Shown here: piece by piece, positions 1-9,060 of the stretch
How the letters are laid out: each line of letters opens with the position of its first letter
Numbering within the stretch: the first letter of the stretch is position 1
From: Gemmatimonadota bacterium
Lineage (GTDB): Bacteria; Gemmatimonadota; Gemmatimonadetes; Gemmatimonadales; GWC2-71-9
Assembly: GCA_003222195.1 (NCBI GenBank)
Contig: QHVB01000038.1
Span: 1-47,004 of the forward strand
Length of the DNA: 47,004 nt
Direction: 5' to 3'
Notes under the pieces: model-generated
Databases searched by the model: none
The model's input: only the letters and a program-made list of their open reading frames with translations
Told to the model about the DNA's origin: nothing
Position numbers and translations under genes: made by a program

Positions 1-207
1 TCCTCGCAGATTCCGCCCGAATTCTCGGCGAATCTGCTCAATGCGCGCTGCGGTGTGATCGTGATCTGGACCAAGGTGGGGGAGGACACTGAAGGGCCGC
101 CGCCTAGTTCGGGGGAGGCGGCGGTTTCTCTGTATTCTCGCCCCCCCCAAAGACACCGAGGAATCGCGCAGCCAGAAACGCCGTGGATGTCAGCAGCCCC
201 GCCATGA
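1..207 (+). CDS. 3' end of a probable carboxypeptidase-regulatory/plug-domain protein (partial)
   Basis: An open frame enters from the left edge in frame 1 and stops at 205-207. Residues about 13-25 read LNARCGVIVIWTK, which I recognise from memory as the usual C-terminal block of carboxypeptidase-regulatory-like/TonB-plug-like proteins of Gemmatimonadota. After this block the frame runs on for about 43 low-complexity residues and overlaps the convergent lipoprotein gene by roughly 100 bases, so the true end may be disputed. The N-terminal part lies outside the window and function cannot be tested here. Confidence 0.45.
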   Translation, partial: SSQIPPEFSANLLNARCGVIVIWTKVGEDTEGPPPSSGEAAVSLYSRPPQRHRGIAQPETPWMSAAPP

Positions 208-553
208 TCCAGCTGCGTCCCTTACTGAAGCGTCGTTCGGTTGCCTGACTGAGCGCCGAGCGGGGAAAGCGGACCTGCTCGCGATTCCAGGCCACCGACT
301 GGCCGTTCCGGTAGTCCACGCGGAGCAGGCGCAGGTCCCACGACGTCGCATCGGCGCCGGCGACGACGCCTTCAACCTCGGTTGCGCCCGATCCAATCGC
401 ATTGCCCATGGCGAGCACGCCGGTATCCGTCACCACGGCCACGATTCGGGTCTCGGGAGCGGGAATCGGCGTCGCGAGCGGCGTCTGCGTGAAGCACGCA
501 GCCAGCAGACAGACCGATCCGAGAGCAGGCAGATGCGCGACAGTCAATCGCAT
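104..553 (-). CDS. Small lipoprotein following susD (module 1)
   Basis: A 149-residue predicted lipoprotein. From the chosen ATG at 553 the N-terminus is a signal peptide ending in a lipobox (LLAAC, Cys20). An upstream TTG/GTG start in the same frame would add 12 residues but spoils the signal peptide. The mature part has a short beta-rich domain, then an ERRFSKGR motif, a hydrophobic helix (about residues 120-138) and a Gly/Pro-rich tail. It is a clear sister of the protein at 8558-9004 (shared ERR-x-SK-x-R followed by a hydrophobic helix), which also follows a SusC-SusD pair. A hairpin at 589-623 separates it from susD. Function is unknown; an accessory role for the uptake pair is inference. 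Confidence 0.7.
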   Translation of the reverse strand: MRLTVAHLPALGSVCLLAACFTQTPLATPIPAPETRIVAVVTDTGVLAMGNAIGSGATEVEGVVAGADATSWDLRLLRVDYRNGQSVAWNREQVRFPRSALSQATERRFSKGRSWIMAGLLTSTAFLAARFLGVFGGGENTEKPPPPPN

Positions 554-588
554 GGGTTGATTCTGCACGGGGGACCGTGGAGAACACA

Positions 589-623
589 AGGGACAACCGG
601 CAAGACTCGCACCGGTTGTCCCT
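589..623 (-). terminator. Hairpin between susD and lipoprotein gene
   Basis: A perfect 12-base inverted repeat (AGGGACAACCGG at 589-600 and its complement at 612-623) with an 11-base loop lies between the susD stop at 651 and the lipoprotein start at 553. On the minus strand the stem is followed by TTGTGTT, only a weak U-tract, so it may be an attenuator or an RNA-processing/stability element rather than a full terminator. Confidence 0.55.
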
Positions 624-650
624 CGTGCGTGTTAAGCCCCTACGATCGGA

Positions 651-2135
651 TCAGGGGCAAGCGTTCGGGTCGTCCCAATTTCGAACGGGAGACGATCCGG
701 TTGTGCCGGTCGGGTACGCCGAAGGCAGCGGAATATTCGCGTTCGCCGTACGCTCCGCCGAGCCGTACGGCAGGCGGCCAATGACCTCGGGGTTCGAGCC
801 GTTGGGAGTGAGCGTCGGAACGCAGGTCCGCTTGTAATCCGACCACGTCTCGATGTTCTGGTACAAGGCGATGTACTTCTCGGTCATGACGTCATTGAAC
901 GTGGGCGCGCCCAGCGCCGGCAAACCGACCGCCGCACGCACGGCGTTGACGTTCGCGGCGCCGCCCGCCGAGTCACCAGTTGCGAGCCGGGCCTCGGCGA
1001 GAATGAACTGATTCTCCGCCCACGTTACCAGCGGCTGGCGGAACGTAAACTGCCGCCGCACCAAGGTGTTGACGACCGAAGGCGCGCAGGCGGCCGGGGG
1101 CGCGGGACATCCGGCCGGCCGGACCGTCACGTTGTTCCGATCCGCGCCGACGAACTGACCCTGCGCATTGATATCGAAATAATTCCGCAGGCGCACCGTA
1201 TCGTTGCGCGCCTTGAGGATCGAGACGAGTGTGTTCCCCGCCACGACATCCTGTCGCGATAGGAGGAACTCGGCCCAAATGTTTGCATCCAGGTCCTGGA
1301 CGCTCCCGTGGAACGTGCGGAAATCACCGGGCGCTTGTCCGTGAATCGCCTGCTGCTGCGCGGTCGCGCCCGAGGGCGCCTCGTTAATACCGAGCTGCGC
1401 TTCCGCGAGCGCGGCGGCATACTCGGACACTCCGAGACGCTCCACCTGATGCAGATGAAACCGCGCCTTCAACGTATGTGCGGCGCGGATCCAGCGCCCA
1501 AGCTGCGTGGCGCGCGAGACCGCGGTTGCGCAGTAGATCACATCACCTTCGGACGGCGAGCAGTTCCCCGTCGCGCCTGCCGCTGCGGCTGTGAGCGCGG
1601 TGATGCCCTCATCGAGTCGCGCCTGTACCGCCGCGTAAATGCTCTGTTGGCTATCGAGCTTGGGAGACTCGACCCCGGGGGTCAGCGCCTCGCTGTAGGG
1701 CAAATCGCCCCATACCGAGGCGGCCGTTCCCATCATCAGCCCTTCCAGGACTTTGGCAATTCCCAGCATGATGTTGTCGCCGGCAGTCTGGGCGGCTGCT
1801 TCGACCTGCCGAATTCCAAACAAGCCACCGCCGGTATAAAAGCCGGCCATCTGGCCTGAGATGTCGCTTTCACCGACGAGATACGCCGTGCACCACTGCA
1901 ACTGCTGGTTATTGCTGCCGATCAGCTGCTGCGTAAAGATCGACGCGCACCGGGCAACCTGCCCCTCGAGGCGCGTCGCCATGTTGGCTTCAACCGAGAC
2001 CAGAACCTGTATCGGCGTGGCCACCAGGGGGTTGTTCGGGTTCTCCGTCAACCCCGGCCCATTCAGGAAGTCACTACATCCCCCGGCCAGCAGCGCCAGC
2101 GCGAGGACCGCTCCAGCTTTTTTCGACGAGTTCAT
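651..2135 (-). CDS. SusD/RagB-family outer-membrane lipoprotein (module 1)
   Basis: A 494-residue SusD-like surface lipoprotein, the glycan or nutrient-binding lid of a SusC transporter. A signal peptide ends in a lipobox at Cys20 (LAGGC), followed by the NPNNP-type segment typical of SusD relatives in this phylum. Helical TPR-like repeats follow, and near the C-terminus come the family's ENQFILAEARLATGD helix and an EKYIALYQNIETWSDYKRT segment. It starts 18 bases after the susC stop with a GAGGGA ribosome site, so the two are co-transcribed. No sugar enzyme lies beside this pair, so its substrate cannot be inferred. Length is normal for the family. Confidence 0.9.
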   Translation of the reverse strand: MNSSKKAGAVLALALLAGGCSDFLNGPGLTENPNNPLVATPIQVLVSVEANMATRLEGQVARCASIFTQQLIGSNNQQLQWCTAYLVGESDISGQMAGFYTGGGLFGIRQVEAAAQTAGDNIMLGIAKVLEGLMMGTAASVWGDLPYSEALTPGVESPKLDSQQSIYAAVQARLDEGITALTAAAAGATGNCSPSEGDVIYCATAVSRATQLGRWIRAAHTLKARFHLHQVERLGVSEYAAALAEAQLGINEAPSGATAQQQAIHGQAPGDFRTFHGSVQDLDANIWAEFLLSRQDVVAGNTLVSILKARNDTVRLRNYFDINAQGQFVGADRNNVTVRPAGCPAPPAACAPSVVNTLVRRQFTFRQPLVTWAENQFILAEARLATGDSAGGAANVNAVRAAVGLPALGAPTFNDVMTEKYIALYQNIETWSDYKRTCVPTLTPNGSNPEVIGRLPYGSAERTANANIPLPSAYPTGTTGSSPVRNWDDPNACP

Positions 2136-2153
2136 CGCAATCCCTCGCGTCGG

Positions 2154-5100
2154 TTAGTGGTAGAAGGTGAGCTGCATGATCCAGGAATGCGCGAGCGGCG
2201 CATTGAACCAGTCGATGCCTCGGTTCGCGTTCTGCGCCCCACCCAAGTTGACTTCAGGATCGTAGCCCGAGTAATGGCTCCACAGCTTCAGGTTGCGGGC
2301 CGAGATCTTGGCGTCCAGCTGCCGCAGCCCGCCGATCCGGTTGACCCAGCGGCCCCGGAACGAGTAACTGAGCGAGACCTCACGCAGCCGGGTGAACGTG
2401 CCGTCTTCGAGCCGCGTGGTGATGGGTCCCCCGGTGGCACCCTGGCCATTTCCGTTCGGGAATGCGGAGTTGCTGAACCAGCCTTCACCGATCACCACCG
2501 GCAGGTTCGCACCCGGGCCGACCACCGGCCCATCGAGCACGTCGCACGTCCTGTTGTAGCACGGGAAGTCCTTCCCGAAGGTCACGGTCGTACCGCGGAT
2601 TTCCGTGTCCTTATGCGTGCCGTACTGATCCATGGACGAGCGCGTCATGTTCAGCACGTCGCCGCCCTGACGATGATCGAGGAACCCCGTCAACTGGAAG
2701 CCTTTGTAGTTGATCGTCGCGGAAACACCCGCGGTCCAGTCCGGCCACGGATTCCCGAGCGCGCGCGTCGTGGGATCGGTGATCGGGAAGCCGTTCGGCG
2801 CGATGTACAGCGCGCCCACCGGCGCGCCCTGACAGGCGGCGCCAACGTCATACACGGTTCCTGCGAACAACACCGTCGTCAGGCCACGGCCGCAGCGCGC
2901 GAAGTCGGTCGAGCGCCAGACGCCGAGCGGATACCCGACCTGTGCGTTCGTCGTCTGACCGGCAAACGAGGAGCCAATACCGGTTTGGCAGCGCGCCCAC
3001 AGCGCTGCGTCCGTGCAGTTTGCCGCGGTCGGCAGCGGCTGTTTGCCATCCAGCTGGTCCTGCGTGACACCCAGCGAGGTCACGATGTTGCGGTTGCGCG
3101 CCCAGTTGCCGCTGAGCTGGATCGAGAAATCCGAGCGCTGCAGCACCTGGATATCGCTGGTCAATTCCCATCCTTTGTTGCTCAGCTCGCCCGCGTTGAC
3201 GTTGATGCTGGTGTAGCCGGTCGACGGCGCCAGCGGCACGTTGAAGATCACGTCTTTCGACTTGGCGTCGTAGCGCGTAACAGACACCGCAGCGCGCCCC
3301 CTGAGCAAGCTGAGGTCGACGCCGGTTTCCAGCTCGCGCACGCGCTCAGGCTTGATGTTGGGATTGCCCAGCGTGGCCGACTGGTACAGGCCCCCGATGC
3401 CATTGAGCGTCGTGCCCTGCAGCGACCCGGGGTTGAAATCGGCGAATTGGGCGGTGGTAAAGACGTTTTGCGTCGCGTACAACGGAGGCTGCTGGCCGCT
3501 TTCGCCGTAGGCCACCCGCAGTTTGCCGTACGAGATGTATTCCTGCGGCAAGTGAATCGCGTTGCCGAAACTCCAGGCGACGCTGGCACCGGGATACCAG
3601 GCGCGCTGATGCCCGACGCCGAATGCCGAGTTGGCGTCGTTGCGGATCCGGGCCTGCAGGAACACCTGGTTGTACAGATCGGCGCTGGCCTGCGCAAAGT
3701 ATCCCTCGATCCGCCGCCGGGTCTCGGCGTCGTTGGGGACGGTACGCGTCGTCGTGTTGGAGAGTTTGTACGGCGTCGGTGCGATCCACGTCTGCCCGGT
3801 CACATCAACTTGGCGGAAGTAGGTCTCATCCAGGTTCTGACCGACGGTCAGCGATCCATTGAAGTTAGGAGTGAACTCGTGCGTTCCGGTGGCGGTGAGG
3901 GTGTGATCGAACACGCGATCGTAGAACTGCCACCGCTCGATCGAGCCGCCATTCGTACCCGAGCTCGCTTGCCCGTAGGCATACGTGCGGTCGTCGGCGT
4001 TATAGTCCCCACCGAACGTCCAGTTCACCGTAAGCCAGGTGAGCGGTTTCCAGTTGGCGTTGATGTTGCCGAGATAGCGCCCCGTCTGGCCCTGCAGCTG
4101 ATCGTTGTAGAGGGCATAGAACGGATTGTCGAACCCCCGGCTGGTCGCGAAGGCGATCGGCCCCGGGTTGGGGAAGCGCCACGAGCGATGTAGGGCGGAG
4201 GGACCGCCCAGGTATTGCTGCGCATTGAAGTCAGGCGGCTGGCGCAGCGCGCTGATCCCGATGCCGTTGACGGAGTTGCCGCGGTCCGAGCCGCTGTTCG
4301 TCGTCTGCACCACCTGCACGCTGGCATTCAGCGTGAAGTTCTCGAACAGCGTGTGCGAGGCCGCCAGACGCGCGGTGTAGCGCTCGTACCGATCCTGATT
4401 GCTGACGATGAAGCCGTCCTGATTCAGCTCGCTCACCGACGCATAGAACGTGGTGCGCTCGTTGCCGCCCGAGATCGACAGGGCGTTGTCGATCGTGCGC
4501 CCAGTCTCGAACATCTCGGCGCCATGATCGAACGTCGGCGTGCCCGCCGCGATCGCCGGACCCCAGGAGAAGAAGTTGGAGTTGATCGAGCAGTTGACCG
4601 TCGCGCAGTTGCTGGACACGCCGCCCGAGCCGACGCCGTACGTGCGCTGCACCGGGACCGTGCGAACCGGATCGTCGAACGTGATCGTCGAACGCAGGTT
4701 ATAGGTCGTCGGTCCGGCGTGGCCGCGCTTGGTACGGAACTCGAGCGCGCCCGCCGAGCCCGCGCTCGCGCCGTAAATCGACGTCGATGCGGCACCCTTG
4801 AGCACGTCCACCGCTTCGATGTCGTCGGGGTTGATGTCGGCGGCGCGGTTGGTCGCCGGCGCACCGGACAACACCGCCTGGCCGCGCGTCGCATTGCTGA
4901 TCGGCACGCCGTCCAGGATGATCACCGGTTGGCTCGTCCCGAACGTCTTGGGGCCGCGGATCTGGATCGCCGTCGACGCGCCCGCGTCACCGCTGCCCTG
5001 ATTGGTCAGCACGTTCGGCACCTTGCCCGCCAGCGCCTGAACCACATTCTGCTCATTGCTGCGGGCAATCGTGCCGCTGTCGACGGTCGCGGTCGCCGTC

Positions 5101-5513
5101 GCTAACCGCTCGCGGCGCTCCTGCGTTCCGGCACCCGTCACGACGACGACGTCGAGGCGGAGCGGATCGGACGCGAGCTGGAAGTTCTGCTCGACCGTGG
5201 CGCCAGCCGTTACGGTGACGGTCCCGGTGCCCGCTCGGAATCCGATGAGACGCGCGCTCACTCTGACCTGTTGTCCCTGCGCGCGCGCGCCGGGCACGCT
5301 CAAGCGATACGTGCCGTCTGCGCCGGTCCAGCCGCCGACGCCGAACTCGACGATGGTGACATTGACGTCGCGCAGCGCTTCACCATTCGCGCCGGTCACT
5401 TTGCCAGTGATCGTCACTGGCTCTTGTGCAGCCGCTGCCGGCACGATCGCCAGCAGCAGCGCTACGATGAACGCCCAACCGAGAGGTCGGGATACTGACG
5501 GATCACGGGTCAT
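2154..5513 (-). CDS. SusC/RagA-family TonB-linked outer-membrane transporter (module 1)
   Basis: A 1119-residue TonB-dependent transporter. A signal peptide ends at about residue 29 (AAAQ), followed by a carboxypeptidase-regulatory-like beta domain (VTITGKVTGANGEALRDVNV), a plug domain with the VVVTGAGTQERRE and VQALAGKVPNV segments, and a long beta-barrel ending in the aromatic residue pattern MQLTFYH expected for assembly by the BAM machinery. It lacks an STN signalling domain, so regulation through a FecR/ECF circuit is not expected. The ATG at 5513 has an AAGGGG ribosome site. It is the first gene of a susC-susD-lipoprotein unit. The transported compound is unknown. Confidence 0.92.
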   Translation of the reverse strand: MTRDPSVSRPLGWAFIVALLLAIVPAAAAQEPVTITGKVTGANGEALRDVNVTIVEFGVGGWTGADGTYRLSVPGARAQGQQVRVSARLIGFRAGTGTVTVTAGATVEQNFQLASDPLRLDVVVVTGAGTQERRERLATATATVDSGTIARSNEQNVVQALAGKVPNVLTNQGSGDAGASTAIQIRGPKTFGTSQPVIILDGVPISNATRGQAVLSGAPATNRAADINPDDIEAVDVLKGAASTSIYGASAGSAGALEFRTKRGHAGPTTYNLRSTITFDDPVRTVPVQRTYGVGSGGVSSNCATVNCSINSNFFSWGPAIAAGTPTFDHGAEMFETGRTIDNALSISGGNERTTFYASVSELNQDGFIVSNQDRYERYTARLAASHTLFENFTLNASVQVVQTTNSGSDRGNSVNGIGISALRQPPDFNAQQYLGGPSALHRSWRFPNPGPIAFATSRGFDNPFYALYNDQLQGQTGRYLGNINANWKPLTWLTVNWTFGGDYNADDRTYAYGQASSGTNGGSIERWQFYDRVFDHTLTATGTHEFTPNFNGSLTVGQNLDETYFRQVDVTGQTWIAPTPYKLSNTTTRTVPNDAETRRRIEGYFAQASADLYNQVFLQARIRNDANSAFGVGHQRAWYPGASVAWSFGNAIHLPQEYISYGKLRVAYGESGQQPPLYATQNVFTTAQFADFNPGSLQGTTLNGIGGLYQSATLGNPNIKPERVRELETGVDLSLLRGRAAVSVTRYDAKSKDVIFNVPLAPSTGYTSINVNAGELSNKGWELTSDIQVLQRSDFSIQLSGNWARNRNIVTSLGVTQDQLDGKQPLPTAANCTDAALWARCQTGIGSSFAGQTTNAQVGYPLGVWRSTDFARCGRGLTTVLFAGTVYDVGAACQGAPVGALYIAPNGFPITDPTTRALGNPWPDWTAGVSATINYKGFQLTGFLDHRQGGDVLNMTRSSMDQYGTHKDTEIRGTTVTFGKDFPCYNRTCDVLDGPVVGPGANLPVVIGEGWFSNSAFPNGNGQGATGGPITTRLEDGTFTRLREVSLSYSFRGRWVNRIGGLRQLDAKISARNLKLWSHYSGYDPEVNLGGAQNANRGIDWFNAPLAHSWIMQLTFYH

Positions 5514-5889
5514 ACTCAGTCCCCTTGCGTGAAGAGAATCGTGAAGGATTTGTCTAGTGTCGGATCGCGTGTCTAGCGGAGAGGCTCAGTGCGGAGGAGA
5601 GGGGCTGTGCTGCTGGATTGACGAACAACACAGCGTATACAGCGACGGACGAAAAGTTCGCATGATAGTAACCCTCCCCGACCAAAGGAAAACAGACACT
5701 CCGGCAGCGCCCGGACGGGGCGTTGCTGCCGGTCGTACGACACTCATTTTCCTATGCGATCACCGCGCGAGACGCCCAACGGCTTTGGGCGAACGTCGAA
5801 CGCGGGACGGTTCAAAGAGGATTGCCTGTTGAATACTGAAAGCCGATTCACTGGTCCGCAAGAGCGCATTTTTTTCGTATGTTGATCGC
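5514..5889. other. Divergent intergenic region
   Basis: This 376-base gap separates the minus-strand susC from the plus-strand dsbA-like gene, so it must hold both promoters. I see no coding sequence. An imperfect hairpin (CCGGCAGC-GCCC pairing with GGGCGTTGCTGCCGG, 5701-5732) sits in the middle. A weak minus-strand promoter candidate is TTTTCC (plus-strand GGAAAA near 5690) with a TACTAT-like -10. A T-rich tract lies just before the dsbA-like start. None of these elements is firm. Confidence 0.5.
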
Positions 5890-6492
5890 GTGATACACTT
5901 CTTCCCGGTGGTGCTGAGTGTGCTGGCCCTGCAGGGCGACGACCCCCTGGCGGCCCGCACGAAGGGACGGGCCGACGCACCGGTAACCGTCTATGAGATG
6001 GCGGACTTCCAATGCCCAGCCTGCCGCATGTTCGCGATCACCGTGCTCCCGGCGCTGGACAGCGAGTATGTCAGAACCGGGAAGGTGCGCTGGGTCTTCA
6101 TCAACCTGCCGCTGACCAGCATCCACCCGAATGCGGTGGCGGCCGCCGAAGTCGCCATGTGCGCCGCCCGTCAGCGACGGTTCTGGCCGCTGCATGACGC
6201 GCTGTACCGCCAACAAGACCGCTGGGCCGCACTCGCGCAGCCCCGGGATACGCTTCTCGCGCTGGCTGAGCGGGCCGGTGTCAACCGCGCGAAGCTGCTC
6301 GCCTGTCTCAATGCCGGCGACGCCCGGAACGAGGTGGAGCTCGACGCCCAGCGTGCCGCCCGCGCCGGCGCCCGCGCCACCCCTTCCTTCTATATAGAAG
6401 GCGGCCTGCTCGAAGGGGCGCCGTACACGCCCGAACCGATGCGGCGGTTGCTCGACTCGATCTACGCGGTGCGCGTGCACGCGGCAAAGTGA
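5890..6492 (+). CDS. DsbA-like periplasmic thiol-disulfide oxidoreductase (thioredoxin fold)
   Basis: A 200-residue DsbA-family protein. The N-terminus (about 15 residues, FFPVVLSVLALQG) is a short signal peptide, from a GTG start; the only nearby ATG runs into a stop at once. The domain begins at GRADAPVTVYEMADFQ, and the redox motif is CPAC at Cys42/Cys45, the form found in the thioredoxin_4/DsbA group. The cis-proline loop is visible as ATPSFYIEGG. Its last codons overlap the start of waaA by four bases (GTGA), so the two are translationally coupled. A truncated relative is at 37671-38147. It probably forms or shuffles disulfides in envelope proteins; partner redox proteins are not in the window. 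Confidence 0.85.
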   Translation: MIHFFPVVLSVLALQGDDPLAARTKGRADAPVTVYEMADFQCPACRMFAITVLPALDSEYVRTGKVRWVFINLPLTSIHPNAVAAAEVAMCAARQRRFWPLHDALYRQQDRWAALAQPRDTLLALAERAGVNRAKLLACLNAGDARNEVELDAQRAARAGARATPSFYIEGGLLEGAPYTPEPMRRLLDSIYAVRVHAAK

Positions 6493-7790
6493 GCAAACCT
6501 TCGTTCCTGTACCGGCTGAGCGTGCACGTCGTCACGCGGGCGGCGCCGCTCGTGGCGCGCTTCGACAAGAAAGTGGCGCGAGGACTCGACGGGCGCCGCG
6601 GGTTGGCCGCCCGTGTTGCCGGATGGGCGGCCGCGCAACGCGATCCGAAACGGCCCCTGATCTGGATGCACGCACCATCGGTCGGTGAAGGACTCCAGGC
6701 GAAGCCGGTGCTCGAAACGCTGCGCGCCGAGCATCCCGACTGGCAGCTCGCCTTCACGTTCTTCTCGCCCTCAGCCGAGCGGCTCGCGAAGAATCTGCCG
6801 GTCGACATCGCGGACTATTTGCCCCTCGACCGGCCGTCCGAGGTGTCCGCGGTCCTCGATGCGCTGCAGCCGAACGCCCTGGTCTTCAGCAAGCTCGACG
6901 TGTGGCCGGAGCTCACGCTGGCCGCCGCGCGCCGCGGCGTAAAACTGGGGTTGATCTCCGCGACCGTCGCGCCGGAGAGCTCGCGCCTGCGGTGGCCGAC
7001 CCGCCAGTGGTCGGCGCCGGCGTACCGCGCGCTCGACCGGGTGGGCGCGATCAGTGAAGACGATGGCGAGCGCCTGGAGCTGCTGGGCGCGCGTCCCGAC
7101 ACCATCGCGGTCACGGGCGACACCCGCTACGACAGTGTCGCCGAGCGCGCGGCGCGCCTGGACAAGACGCGCGAGCCGCTCGCGCGCCTCGCCGCGACAT
7201 CCGCCGACGCGTTCACGATCGTGGCGGGTTCGACGTGGCCGTCAGATGAAGCGGTGCTCCTGCCGGCCTTCGCCGATCTGCTGCACCAGCTCCCGACGGC
7301 GCGCTTGCTGCTGGCGCCGCACGAGCCCAACCCTGATCACCTCGCCGGGATCGCCGAGCGCTTGCGGCATCTCAAGCTGCCCCGCCCCGTGCGTTTGTCC
7401 CAGCTCGAGCACGCGAAACCGGGGCCCGTGATCGTCGTCGATCGCGTCGGGATCCTCGCCGATCTCTACGCCCTGGGCGACGCGGCGTTCGTCGGCGGCG
7501 GGTTTCATCGCGCGGGCCTGCACTCGGTCCTCGAGCCGGCCGTGTTCGGCGTCCCAACCGTGTTCGGCCCACACTGGCGGATGAGCCGGGACGCGACGCT
7601 CTTGCTCGAGCAAGGCGGCGCCGTGGCTCTGCCGGCCGATGCACGCCACCCGCTACATTCGCAATGGCTCGTGTGGCATCACGACCCGGCGGCTCGGAAA
7701 AGCGCTGGGAAGGCCGCGAAACAGATGGTGGAAGATGGTCGCGGCGCCTCGGAGCGGACGACCGCGCTGGTGCGGGGGCTGGTCACCTGA
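6489..7790 (+). CDS. waaA: 3-deoxy-D-manno-octulosonic acid (Kdo) transferase
   Basis: Transfers Kdo from CMP-Kdo to lipid A precursors on the cytoplasmic side of the inner membrane, an early step of LPS core synthesis. The 433 residues match the family's usual length. The N-terminal half carries the WMHAPSVGEGLQA block (family HxxSVGE), then KLDVWPE and the GDTRYD motif. The C-terminal GT-B half has AGSTWPSDE and the nucleotide-binding block VGGGFHRAGLHSVLEP. The N-terminus is only weakly hydrophobic, so membrane anchoring is likely amphipathic. The GTG start overlaps the upstream dsbA-like gene by four bases. Its presence implies an LPS-type outer membrane. Confidence 0.93.
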   Translation: MSKPSFLYRLSVHVVTRAAPLVARFDKKVARGLDGRRGLAARVAGWAAAQRDPKRPLIWMHAPSVGEGLQAKPVLETLRAEHPDWQLAFTFFSPSAERLAKNLPVDIADYLPLDRPSEVSAVLDALQPNALVFSKLDVWPELTLAAARRGVKLGLISATVAPESSRLRWPTRQWSAPAYRALDRVGAISEDDGERLELLGARPDTIAVTGDTRYDSVAERAARLDKTREPLARLAATSADAFTIVAGSTWPSDEAVLLPAFADLLHQLPTARLLLAPHEPNPDHLAGIAERLRHLKLPRPVRLSQLEHAKPGPVIVVDRVGILADLYALGDAAFVGGGFHRAGLHSVLEPAVFGVPTVFGPHWRMSRDATLLLEQGGAVALPADARHPLHSQWLVWHHDPAARKSAGKAAKQMVEDGRGASERTTALVRGLVT

Positions 7791-7801
7791 CAGGAGCTCG
7801 C

Positions 7802-8185
7802 ATGGCCATACGCTTGCCGGTTCTGCTGCTGCTTGCCGCATTCATGACCGACACGGCATGTTCTCATCGGCGCCGTCCCGCCAGCCTGTCGGAGCCGCCC
7901 GCCGATGTCACGCTCCAGGTCACCAACCACAACTTCCTGGACGTCACGGTGTTCGTCCTGTACGACGGGCAACGCATGCGCATGGGCCTCGCGACGGGTT
8001 CGTCGACTCAGTCGTTTACGATTCCCGGACGCCTGGTCGCGCAGTCGCACGATATAATGCTGCTGGGGGACCCAATCGGCAGTAGCGAGCGCGTGCGCAC
8101 CCAGCTCTTCACGGTTCATCCGGGACAGCGGATCGAGTGGACACTCGAGACCGACCTGCGACAGTCCAGCGTGGGGGTCTACTGA
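7802..8185 (+). CDS. Small lipoprotein, first of a tandem pair
   Basis: A 127-residue predicted lipoprotein. The ATG at 7802 is chosen because it has an AGGAG ribosome site and gives a clean signal peptide ending in a lipobox at Cys20; the longer open frame upstream lies inside waaA. After a short Arg/Pro linker comes one beta domain (VTNHNFLDVTVFVLYDGQRMRMG) ending in IEWTLETDLRQSSVGVY. It is a close sister of the next gene. I do not recognise a named family. It starts 11 bases after waaA and is probably co-transcribed with it. An envelope role is inference. Confidence 0.75.
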   Translation: MAIRLPVLLLLAAFMTDTACSHRRRPASLSEPPADVTLQVTNHNFLDVTVFVLYDGQRMRMGLATGSSTQSFTIPGRLVAQSHDIMLLGDPIGSSERVRTQLFTVHPGQRIEWTLETDLRQSSVGVY

Positions 8186-8550
8186 CGAGACTCGGGCTCG
8201 GCACAGCCGTCATGGCGGTGATGCTCGCGTGCGGCGGCCGTTACCACTCAAAACCCGCGCCGCTCCCCGATATCCCGTTGAAAGTCACAAATCGCAATTG
8301 GCTCGACGTGACTGTTTACGTGTTACACGATGGACAGCGCACCCGCATCGGGACGGTCACGGCCTCCTCAGCCCAGGACTTTGTGCTCCCCGCAAGGTTG
8401 CTGGGGCAATTACACGAGCTCGCGTTGATAGGGGAAGCGATAGGCAGTAACGATGTCGCGCGTACCGAAACACTCACGATCCAGCCCGGACAGTACATCG
8501 AGTGGACATTGGAAACCGACTTGCGACGTTCGAGCGTGGGGGTGTACTGA
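8182..8550 (+). CDS. Small lipoprotein, second of a tandem pair (unusual start)
   Basis: A sister of the preceding lipoprotein: VTNRNWLDVTVYVLHDGQR aligns with its VTNHNFLDVTVFVLYDGQR, and the C-termini differ at one position in the last seventeen. The best start is a CTG at 8182 that overlaps the upstream stop as CTGA, lies downstream of a GGGGG tract, and yields a lipoprotein signal peptide with Cys17 (VMLAC). A GTG at 8137 is in frame but gives a long charged leader, and an ATG at 8212 leaves too short a signal. Function is unknown. The gene ends seven bases from the convergent lipoprotein gene at 8558. Confidence 0.72.
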   Translation: MTRLGLGTAVMAVMLACGGRYHSKPAPLPDIPLKVTNRNWLDVTVYVLHDGQRTRIGTVTASSAQDFVLPARLLGQLHELALIGEAIGSNDVARTETLTIQPGQYIEWTLETDLRRSSVGVY

Positions 8551-8557
8551 ATTTCGT

Positions 8558-9004
8558 CTAGCGTGGTTGTCCTCCGCCGCCCCCGCTGCCCGATCCGGCT
8601 GCCCAAGTCGCCAGTGCCGCGACTGTCGCGACGAGACCTACCACGGAGCCGCCAGCGAGGAGTGCAACGCGCGATTTGGAGAGGCGCCGTTCTTGCACTG
8701 TAGCGACGTACTCGCGACGCAGAGTCACGGCCTCGCCCTTCCATGTCAAGACTTGGCCATGCCGCTGCTCCACCGATTCGACCGAAAGCGCAAAGACCTG
8801 GGGATCGGCGGTAATCAGCCGGCCGCGCACGTTCCCGACATCCGGACCCAGATAACCCCAGAAGTGGCTAGTCCCGGAGTCCGTGAGCATCACCTGCATA
8901 TATGTCCCCGGTCTCGGGGCAGGAGTGTCCAGCGGCTGGTAGTAATAGCACCCTGTAGCCGAAATCAGGAGGCACATCAGGACGCAACTTCGGGCCCATC
9001 GCAT
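8558..9004 (-). CDS. Small lipoprotein following susD (module 2)
   Basis: A 148-residue predicted lipoprotein. The ATG at 9004 is chosen over a GTG at 9022 because a GAGGAG site precedes it at good spacing. A lipobox ends at Cys19 (ISATGC). The mature part has a small beta-rich domain (residues about 30-105), an ERRLSKSR motif, a long hydrophobic helix and a Gly-rich tail. The same motif order is found in the protein at 104-553, and both genes follow a susC-susD pair, so this is a conserved third member of the module. No known domain is recognised. A strong hairpin at 9061-9096 lies between it and susD. Confidence 0.75.
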   Translation of the reverse strand: MRWARSCVLMCLLISATGCYYYQPLDTPAPRPGTYMQVMLTDSGTSHFWGYLGPDVGNVRGRLITADPQVFALSVESVEQRHGQVLTWKGEAVTLRREYVATVQERRLSKSRVALLAGGSVVGLVATVAALATWAAGSGSGGGGGQPR

Positions 9005-9060
9005 GCTAGTAAGTCTCCTCACTAATAATGAAGGAGTCGCATCCTTTGAGCCCCACCTCC

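Noticed and set aside
2157-4193. 678-codon plus-strand open frame opposite susC
   Set aside because: It is the antisense shadow of a well-supported SusC gene, has Arg/Asp/Val-rich composition typical of GC-rich antisense frames and no domain.
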